Positions 5,332 to 10,857 of a DNA stretch of 10,857 bases are shown here, piece after piece (position 1 is the first letter of the stretch; every line of letters starts with the position of its first letter). The stretch lies in NCBI GenBank assembly GCA_015654825.1, contig JAATGE010000660.1:1-10857 (forward strand). Reading direction: 5' to 3'. The notes beneath the pieces are model-generated. The model was given only the letters and a program-made list of their open reading frames with translations. It was not told the DNA's origin and made no database searches. Made by a program: the position numbers and the translations under genes. This stretch comes from Rhodospirillales bacterium (GTDB lineage: Bacteria > Pseudomonadota > Alphaproteobacteria > Acetobacterales > Acetobacteraceae).

Positions 5332-6122
5332 CGCAACGCAGCCCGGATGGCGCGGTAACCACGGAGCGGCGCGGCCCGGTGCTGGTGATCGCGATCGACC
5401 GCGTGGAAAAGCGCAACGGATTCACGCCGAAAATGTTCCGCGAACTGGGTGAGGCGTACACGCTGCTGGAACAGGACCCGCAACTTCTCGTCGGCGTGCT
5501 GCATGCCCTGGGTGAGCATTTCTCGGCCGGTCTGGACTTGCCGATGATGGCCGAACTTCGCCGGGCGGGGCAGCCCTATGTGCCGCTCAGCCTGGTCGAG
5601 CCGACCCAGATCCGCGAACCCATGCGGCGCAAGCCGATGATCGTGGCATTGCAGGGCATCAGCTTTACCATTGCGATGGAACTGGCGCTGGCGGCCGACA
5701 TCGTCATCGCGGCCGAGAACTGCCGGTTTGCCCAACTCGAACCCAAGCGCGGAATCATGGCGGGGCATGGCGGGTCATTTCGGCTTGTCGAACGCGCCGG
5801 CTGGGGCAACGCCATGCGCTGGCTGCTGACCGGCGACGAATTCGACGTGCGGGAAGCGTATCGGCTCGGGCTGGTTCAGGAAATAGTGCCGGTCGGACAG
5901 CAATTGCCGCGCGCACTGGAACTCGCCGACCGCATCGCCGCGCGCGCGCCCCTGGCGGTGCAGGGAACCATTGAAACCTGCAGGCGCGCGGCCGGTCCCA
6001 GCGTGCTCGCAGCGGCAAGCTTCATGACGGCGCACAATACCGAACTCTACCGCACGGAAGACGCCGCCGAAGGCCGCGCCTCGTTCATTGAGAAACGCGA
6101 GGCGGTGTTTAGGGGACGTTAG
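5328..6122 (+). CDS. Crotonase / enoyl-CoA hydratase family protein
   Basis: This is a 264-residue crotonase-fold protein. The first oxyanion-hole segment is HFSAGLDL (64-71). The second is QGISFTIAMELALAADIVIA (109-128), carrying Glu118, and LEPKRGIMAGHGG carries Glu138; these match the two catalytic Glu positions of enoyl-CoA hydratase. The usual Gly-Gly-Gly before Glu118 is replaced by Thr-Ile-Ala, and the block AGWGNAMRWLLTGDEFDVREAYRLGLVQE follows. I recall this combination from a distinct crotonase subfamily of unsettled function. The ATG at 5328 overlaps the hydrolase stop. An open frame extends further upstream inside the hydrolase gene but lacks family character. Expected activity is hydration or isomerisation of an alpha,beta-unsaturated acyl-CoA in the same pathway as the adjacent esterase; this is inference. 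Confidence 0.91.
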   Translation: MTQRSPDGAVTTERRGPVLVIAIDRVEKRNGFTPKMFRELGEAYTLLEQDPQLLVGVLHALGEHFSAGLDLPMMAELRRAGQPYVPLSLVEPTQIREPMRRKPMIVALQGISFTIAMELALAADIVIAAENCRFAQLEPKRGIMAGHGGSFRLVERAGWGNAMRWLLTGDEFDVREAYRLGLVQEIVPVGQQLPRALELADRIAARAPLAVQGTIETCRRAAGPSVLAAASFMTAHNTELYRTEDAAEGRASFIEKREAVFRGR

Positions 6123-6129
6123 GTAGGGG

Positions 6130-6160
6130 TAGCGAAGGAAAGGCCAGGGCTCTGCCCTGG
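6130..6160 (-). terminator. Possible terminator for the aat operon
   Basis: Read on the minus strand, the 7-bp stem CCAGGGC/GCCCTGG (6160-6144) is followed by CCTTTCCTTCGC. This would end the transcript of aat and the two secreted-protein genes after it has passed through copy D. The tail is pyrimidine-rich rather than a clean T run. Confidence 0.42.
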
Positions 6161-6190
6161 ACCCGCTGGGGCCTGAGGCCCCAGACCCCC
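6139..6190 (+). repeat. Double-hairpin repeat, copy C (forward)
   Basis: This is almost the same sequence as copy A at 2728. Its hairpins are CCAGGGC-TCT-GCCCTGG (6144-6160) and CTGGGGCC-TGA-GGCCCCAG (6166-6184). It begins 16 bp after the crotonase stop. The bases leading into it (AGCGAAGGAAAGG) also resemble those leading into copy A. Confidence 0.9.
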
Positions 6191-6206
6191 GTTCATTGCA
6201 GGGAAC

Positions 6207-6245
6207 GGCGAAGCCTGAAAAATCGTGCCTGGTACAGGCTTCGCC
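6207..6245. repeat. Central hairpin of cassette 2
   Basis: GGCGAAGCCTG (6207-6217) and CAGGCTTCGCC (6235-6245) form a perfect 11-bp stem with a 17-nt loop, in the core between copies C and D. It has no sequence match in the core of cassette 1. No gene is seen in the core (6191-6277). Confidence 0.75.
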
Positions 6246-6277
6246 GGGGAGATGATGAAAAGCCGCGCAGCGCTAAA

Positions 6278-6327
6278 GGGGGTCTGGGGACTTGTCCCCA
6301 GCGGGTCCAGGGCAGAGCCCTGGCCTT
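6278..6327 (-). repeat. Double-hairpin repeat, copy D (inverted)
   Basis: This is the inverted partner of copy C. Its hairpins are CTGGGGA-CTTG-TCCCCAG (6284-6301) and CCAGGGC-AGA-GCCCTGG (6307-6323). In the first, the inner part of both arms has changed together relative to copies A and C, so the stem is kept while its sequence differs. Confidence 0.9.
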
Positions 6328-6332
6328 TCTGA
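6307..6332 (+). terminator. Possible terminator for the esterase-crotonase operon
   Basis: On the plus strand the 7-bp GC-rich hairpin (6307-6323) is followed by CCTTTCTGA. It lies just before the 3' end of the convergent gene that stops at 6338. The stem is good but the T tract is short. Confidence 0.45.
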
Positions 6333-6337
6333 CCCAC

Positions 6338-6886
6338 TCAAGGCGCCGCCGGTTTCTGGTGCGAATAGCCCTCCGGCAGCGCGAACACCTCCGCCCCCTG
6401 CGTTGCGTATTTAACGTCCACCGCCTCCATCAGCACCGCGCTTTCGTTGCGCGCCCGCAGCAGCACGCCGTCCGCGGTGTAGCACGCCACCGTCTCCTGG
6501 CCGCGCGTATCGCGCGTCCGCCACTCGGTGCAGTCCAGCCCGGCGACGCTCGCCGGCCCGAGCCGTGCGAACGCGGCGCCCGCGCCTGGTTGGGTCGAGG
6601 CATCCGGCGCCGGCAGATCGACGATCTCCCGGCTTTCGTCGCGCACCATCGCCATCCGGCGCGACTGGAAGTCGAGCATCATCCAGTTGCCCGACGTCGG
6701 CAGGTCGACGCGCTGGCGGTGCAGCGCGGCCGAAAAGCGCAGCCGCTGCAGGATGGCCATATCCGCGCCACCGGCGACCGGAACCTTGTAGGTGACATCG
6801 ACATCGCGCGCGGGCTGCACCAGCGGTGCCTCGGCCAGGCACGGCAGCGGCAACAGCAATACCGCCAACGCCGCCCATCGCTTCAT
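6338..6886 (-). CDS. Small secreted protein of unknown function (paralogue of the upstream gene)
   Basis: This 182-residue protein starts with a Sec-type signal peptide (MKRWAALAVLLLPLPCLA, with likely cleavage near Ala18). The residues around its Cys do not make a convincing lipobox, so it is probably a soluble periplasmic protein. The mature part is about 160 residues. It contains PARDVDVTYKVP near its N-terminus, VAGLDCTEWRTRDTRGQE with a second Cys in VACYTADGVLLRAR (the two Cys could form a disulfide), and a C-terminal FALPEGYSHQKP. Each block has a counterpart in the gene immediately upstream. I do not recognise a characterised family; the pattern recalls DUF4412-like or outer-membrane-lipoprotein-like beta proteins, but that is a guess. 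Its ATG overlaps the stop of the upstream gene (ATGA, 6883-6886). It is the last gene of the aat operon. Confidence 0.8.
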   Translation of the reverse strand: MKRWAALAVLLLPLPCLAEAPLVQPARDVDVTYKVPVAGGADMAILQRLRFSAALHRQRVDLPTSGNWMMLDFQSRRMAMVRDESREIVDLPAPDASTQPGAGAAFARLGPASVAGLDCTEWRTRDTRGQETVACYTADGVLLRARNESAVLMEAVDVKYATQGAEVFALPEGYSHQKPAAP

Positions 6887-7515
6887 TGCAGCGGCCCAAT
6901 GGCATCGAGCCCGACCGGGCTGCGCTGGAAACCGGCGGGAATTTCGAACTCATTGCGTGGCGGCGCGCCATACGCGACCCGTGTGGCGCGCACGGTACCA
7001 AGCTCGCCGTTTCGCGCCGACGCAGCGCCACCCTGCAGAATAACCCCATCCTCCGTAATGCACCCGTGCGCCTGCCCCTGCGCCGAGCGGGCCCGCCACA
7101 GCGTGCAGTCGCGCCCGGCCACCCGCGCGCGGCCACCGCGCGCGAAAACCGCACCGCGCAGCACGCCCATCTCCGGGTCGTAGCCGGTGATGCTCACCTC
7201 GGAATAGGCGCGCAATATCGGCAGCAGCACTGCAGCGACACCGGTCGTCCGGTTGACCAGGAAGGTGGTCGGCAACTCGGCGCTGGTAATACGCAGATGC
7301 TGCCCGCCGGCCAGGATCTCCACGCGCACATCGACCGCGACACGGCCGGCCGGTTGCACCGTGTAATCCACCGTCACGTCGCGCGCCGGCGCCAGGCGCG
7401 GACGCAGTTCGGCCCAGCAGGGCGAGGAGACCAGCGCAAGAACAAGGAAAAGGCCGGTGCAGCGCGCCGCCCCCGCAAAACCCCGCTGAAATTCGGTGTG
7501 CAATGCCCGCGTCAC
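6883..7515 (-). CDS. Small secreted protein of unknown function (paralogue of the downstream gene)
   Basis: This 210-residue protein has an N-terminal extension of about 20 residues and then a signal peptide (hydrophobic LFLVLALVSS, likely cleavage after PCWA). The mature part starts with LAPARDVTVDYTVQPAGRVAVD, resembling PARDVDVTYKVPVAGGAD in its neighbour. It also shares a VAGRDCTLWRARSAQGQ block, a CITEDGVILQGG block and an EIPAGFQRS end. The two conserved Cys correspond. The start is GTG 7515, preceded by GGAG seven bases upstream, inside the end of aat; the gap to the aat stop is 4 nt. The tight spacing indicates co-transcription with aat, but a functional link between a cytoplasmic transferase and an exported protein is not obvious. 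An in-operon duplication followed by divergence is the simplest history. Confidence 0.8.
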   Translation of the reverse strand: MTRALHTEFQRGFAGAARCTGLFLVLALVSSPCWAELRPRLAPARDVTVDYTVQPAGRVAVDVRVEILAGGQHLRITSAELPTTFLVNRTTGVAAVLLPILRAYSEVSITGYDPEMGVLRGAVFARGGRARVAGRDCTLWRARSAQGQAHGCITEDGVILQGGAASARNGELGTVRATRVAYGAPPRNEFEIPAGFQRSPVGLDAIGPLQ

Positions 7516-7519
7516 GTCT

Positions 7520-8194
<675 letters not shown>

Positions 8195-8357
8195 GGCGCA
8201 CCCTACCAGATAGAAGTTCCCGGGTCGCGCGGTAGAATGCCAGGAATTGCAACCGGGTTCCCTGGGCGACCCAGCGGCTTCCCCGGTCTCGGCGGCATTT
8301 CAACGTCGCGTCGCCTGAAACCCTTTCGCATTCGCGCGGGCTTGGCTAAACCATCCC
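8195..8357. promoter_or_regulatory. Divergent control region between aat and ctaA
   Basis: This 163-bp gap separates two head-to-head genes and must hold both promoters. TAGAAT (8233-8238) resembles a -10 box on the plus strand, but no TTGACA-like element stands at the right distance. No clear ribosome site precedes the ctaA ATG. No riboswitch or operator could be recognised. Confidence 0.35.
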
Positions 8358-9428
8358 ATGCCTTTCGACGATCGCACCTTCCCGAGCGCCGAGGCGGCTT
8401 TGTTCCGCCGCAACCGGCGCCGCGTGGCGGTCTGGCTGTTCGTCGTCGCCTTCATGATCTGGGGCATGGTGCTGCTCGGCGGCGCCACGCGCCTTACCGG
8501 ATCGGGGCTTTCCATCATGGAATGGGCGCCGCTGTCCGGGGCGCTGCCGCCGCTGTCCCAGGCGGAATGGGCGCGCCTGTTCGGCGAATATCAGAAAATC
8601 CCGCAATACAGTCTGCTCCACCCGGGCATGGACCTCGACGGGTTCAAGCAGATCTTCTGGCTGGAATGGACCCACCGCGCGTGGGGCCGGCTGATCGGCG
8701 TGGTGTTCCTGCTGCCGCTGATCTGGTTCGCCGTCACCGGCGCGATCGAGCGCCGGCTGGTGCCGCGCCTGCTGCTGCTGTTCGCCTTGGGCGGCCTGCA
8801 GGGCGCCGCCGGCTGGTTCATGGTGTCCTCCGGGTTTTTCCCCGAAAGCACCGCCGTCTCGCCGTACCGCCTGGTGATCCACCTCGCACTCGCGCTGTGC
8901 CTGTTCGCCGCCATCCTTTGGACCGCGCTGAGCACGGCGGAGCCGGTGCCGACATCCGTCCCGGGGGCCTACCGCCTGCGGCGGCTGTGCCAGCTCGCAG
9001 CTGCCATGGTGGCGCTTACCATCGTCGCCGGCGGCTTCACCGCGGGCCTGCATGCCGGGCTGAGTTATAACAGCTTCCCGCTGATGGACGGCAGGCTTTT
9101 CCCCGCCGGCTACGGCGACCTGCACCCGGCGCTGCGCAACCTGACCGAAAACCCGATCACAGTGCAGTTCAACCATCGGCTGCTGGCAACGCTGACCGCG
9201 ATCACGGTGCTGACCGCGCTGATCGCGGGCCTGCGGCTCGAGCTGCCGCGCCAGGCGCGCCAGGCCGTGCTGCTGCTCGGCGGCGTGCTGCTGCTGCAAT
9301 ACGGCCTGGGCATTGCGACGCTGCTGAGCGTTGTCGCCATCCCGGTCGCGATCGCGCACCAAGGCACCGCCGTACTGCTGCTGGCGGCGGCGCTTGCGGC
9401 TACCCATACTCTGAGGGGTGCAAAGTAA
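8358..9428 (+). CDS. ctaA: Heme A synthase (CtaA/Cox15)
   Basis: This 356-residue integral membrane protein has about eight hydrophobic segments (roughly 24-44, 107-127, 136-156, 172-192, 212-232, 274-291, 303-325 and 330-350). It oxidises the C8 methyl of heme O to the formyl group of heme A, the cofactor of aa3-type cytochrome oxidases. The four expected heme-ligand His lie in their usual settings: WTHRAWGR (His106), VIHLALA (His175), FNHRLLA (His273) and IAHQGTA (His334). GGATRLTGSGLS (41-52) and SYNSFPLMDG (236-245) are family signatures. Its length and the N-terminal loop after the first helix fit the Cox15-like alphaproteobacterial and mitochondrial type. No inter-helix Cys pair of the Bacillus type is seen. 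ATG 8358 gives the expected N-terminus. tldD follows 101 bp downstream in the same direction. Confidence 0.97.
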   Translation: MPFDDRTFPSAEAALFRRNRRRVAVWLFVVAFMIWGMVLLGGATRLTGSGLSIMEWAPLSGALPPLSQAEWARLFGEYQKIPQYSLLHPGMDLDGFKQIFWLEWTHRAWGRLIGVVFLLPLIWFAVTGAIERRLVPRLLLLFALGGLQGAAGWFMVSSGFFPESTAVSPYRLVIHLALALCLFAAILWTALSTAEPVPTSVPGAYRLRRLCQLAAAMVALTIVAGGFTAGLHAGLSYNSFPLMDGRLFPAGYGDLHPALRNLTENPITVQFNHRLLATLTAITVLTALIAGLRLELPRQARQAVLLLGGVLLLQYGLGIATLLSVVAIPVAIAHQGTAVLLLAAALAATHTLRGAK

Positions 9429-9529
9429 GCCATCGGGTGCTCCGCCGTCAGTGATCGGAAATGCCGCCCCTCCCGACGGCCTTCCCGACCACCGATGCCT
9501 GGCTGCCGACGACTGAATTCGGAGTATCC

Positions 9530-10857
9530 ATGTCCGCCCTCGCTACCACCGACGACCTCTTTTTCGGCCGTGCCGACGCCACGCTGGATCGCGACACCGC
9601 CGCGCGCATGACGGCCACCGCACTCGCCGGCACCGATGATGGCGAGCTCTTCCTGGAATACCGCGAGTCGGAGTCGATTTCGCTCGAGGATGGCCGGATC
9701 CGCGCCGCCGGCTTCGACACCGCGCTCGGTTTCGGGCTTCGCGCCGTGCTCGGCGAGGAAACCGGCTACGCCCACGCCGGCGAATTGTCCGAAGCGGCAC
9801 TGGCCCGCGCCGCCGCAACCGTCGGCGCCATACGCGCCGGCCGCAGCGGCGTATCGTCCGAACCGCCGCGCCTGACCAATTCGCGGCTCTACACGGACAG
9901 CAGCCCGTTCGCCGATGGCAGTTTTTCCGACCGCGCCGGCGTGCTCGCCGCCATCGACGCCTACGCCCGTGGCCGCAATCCGCACGTCGCCCAGGTCATG
10001 GCCTCGCTGCACGGCGAGTGGCAGGCGGTGCAGATCATCCGCGCCGACGGCGGCCGCACCGCCGACCTGCGCCCCCTGGTGCGCCTCAACGTCTCCGTGG
10101 TGGTCGAGCGCGACGGCAAGCGCGAAAGCGGCACCCACGGGCTCGGCGGCCGCGAGCATTTTTCCCGCCTGCTGACCGAACAGACCTGGCAGGACGCGGT
10201 CGATGAAGCGTTGCGCCAGGCGTTGCTGAAACTCGACGCGGTGGCGGCGCCGGCCGGCGAAATGGAGGTGGTGCTCGGCGCCGGCTGGCCCGGCATCCTG
10301 CTGCACGAAGCGATCGGCCACGGCCTCGAAGGCGATTTCAACCGCAAGAAAACCTCGGCCTTCTCCGGCCTGATGGGCCAGCGCGTTGCGGCACCCGGCG
10401 TTACCGTCGTGGACGACGGCACGCTGCCCGACCGCCGCGGCTCGCTGACCGTGGACGACGAGGGCACGCCGAGCAGCCGCACAGTGCTGATCGAGGACGG
10501 CGTGCTGACCGGCTTCATGCAGGACCGGCTGAATGCGCGCCTGATGGGTGCGGCGCCCACCGGCAACGGACGGCGCCAAAGTTACGCGCACGTGCCGATG
10601 CCGCGCATGACCAACACCATCATGCTCGGCGGCCGCGATCGCAAATCGGACATGATCGCGTCGGTGAAACGCGGGCTCTATGCGGTGAACTTCGCCGGCG
10701 GACAGGTCGATATCGTATCCGGAAAGTTCGTGTTCTCCGCCAGCGAGGCCTACCTGATCGAGAATGGCAAGGTCACGGCGCCGGTGAAGGGCGCCACGCT
10801 GATCGGCAACGGACCCGATGCGCTGACGAAAGTAACGGCCGTCTGCGACGATATGGA
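9530..10857 (+). CDS. tldD: Metalloprotease TldD (partial, C-terminus off the window)
   Basis: The first 442 codons of TldD are present; the frame is open to the right edge. TldD and its partner TldE/PmbA form a zinc protease that opens and degrades unfolded peptides and, in enterobacteria, matures microcin B17 and acts on CcdA. The zinc-binding HExxxH is seen as HEAIGHGLEGDFNRKK starting at His259 (His259, Glu260, His264). Other conserved stretches are LGAGWPGILLHE, VDDEGTP, GFMQDRLNARLMG, PTGNGRRQSYAH, MPRMTNT, FAGGQVDIVSGKFVFSASEAYLIENGKV and KGATLIGNG. The C-terminal CGK-type segment that carries the third metal ligand in E. coli TldD would lie just beyond the edge. About 35 residues are missing compared with the usual 475-480. 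The ATG has GGAG (9521-9524) five bases upstream. In many alphaproteobacteria tldD stands beside the cytochrome oxidase genes, which fits ctaA here. Confidence 0.97.
   Translation, partial: MSALATTDDLFFGRADATLDRDTAARMTATALAGTDDGELFLEYRESESISLEDGRIRAAGFDTALGFGLRAVLGEETGYAHAGELSEAALARAAATVGAIRAGRSGVSSEPPRLTNSRLYTDSSPFADGSFSDRAGVLAAIDAYARGRNPHVAQVMASLHGEWQAVQIIRADGGRTADLRPLVRLNVSVVVERDGKRESGTHGLGGREHFSRLLTEQTWQDAVDEALRQALLKLDAVAAPAGEMEVVLGAGWPGILLHEAIGHGLEGDFNRKKTSAFSGLMGQRVAAPGVTVVDDGTLPDRRGSLTVDDEGTPSSRTVLIEDGVLTGFMQDRLNARLMGAAPTGNGRRQSYAHVPMPRMTNTIMLGGRDRKSDMIASVKRGLYAVNFAGGQVDIVSGKFVFSASEAYLIENGKVTAPVKGATLIGNGPDALTKVTAVCDDM

Noticed and set aside
6119..6337. A 72-codon minus-strand frame covering the second repeat cassette.
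   Set aside because: It is formed almost entirely by the hairpin repeats and has no ribosome site or domain.
6830..6886. A lipoprotein signal in the secreted protein at 6338-6886.
   Set aside because: The Cys in LLPLPCLAEA has Pro at -1, which does not fit a lipobox. Cleavage by signal peptidase I after CLA is more plausible.
9429..9529. A riboswitch or structured RNA in the 101-bp gap before tldD.
   Set aside because: Only weak, short complementarities are present and no known riboswitch core could be recognised.
8346..10591. Two long minus-strand frames opposite ctaA and tldD (353 and 493 codons).
   Set aside because: They have low-complexity Gln/Arg/Gly/His-rich composition, no recognisable motif, and lie fully antisense to well-conserved genes.

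Overview
The window is about 10.9 kb of GC-rich bacterial chromosome. The best fit is an alphaproteobacterium, probably of the Rhodospirillales/Acetobacteraceae side. I base this on the Cox15-type heme A synthase, its placement beside tldD, the overall codon use, and a GC-rich intergenic double-hairpin repeat that I remember from such genomes. The taxonomic placement is inference. No rRNA, tRNA, CRISPR array, transposase or phage gene was seen.

Left half (1-6122), an accessory-looking catabolic region. On the minus strand are a partial CitE-like C-C lyase (1-308), an overlapping MaoC/FAS1-like hydratase (305-1144) and, further right, a class III CoA-transferase family protein (2990-4216) that closely resembles 2-methylfumaryl-CoA isomerase (Mct). 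Together they match the order of reactions mesaconyl-C1-CoA -> mesaconyl-C4-CoA -> citramalyl-CoA -> acetyl-CoA + pyruvate, as in the second arm of the 3-hydroxypropionate bicycle. A plus-strand cytochrome P450 (1425-2705) lies between mct and the hydratase and splits what would otherwise be one collinear operon. Divergent from mct is a tightly coupled plus-strand pair: an HSL-type alpha/beta hydrolase (4384-5331) and a crotonase (5328-6122). Together these suggest breakdown of an ester or oxygenated compound through CoA thioesters to central metabolites. The substrate is unknown.

Right half (6338-10857), mostly housekeeping. On the minus strand, aat (leucyl/phenylalanyl-tRNA-protein transferase) is followed by two short, tandemly duplicated secreted proteins of unknown function. 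Divergent from aat is ctaA (heme A synthase), followed by tldD, which runs off the right edge.

Both convergent gene junctions (2706-2989 and 6123-6337) carry the same structure. It consists of two inverted copies of a roughly 50-nt double-hairpin repeat around a unique core. Several differences between copies occur on both sides of a stem, so base pairing is preserved. The outer hairpins are followed outward by pyrimidine/T-rich tails, so each cassette looks like a two-way transcription terminator, and may also be a dispersed repeat family. Other points of interest are a hydratase gene whose best start codon appears to be ATC, a short leader-like ORF and an 11-bp direct repeat upstream of the P450, and the diverged secreted paralogues after aat.
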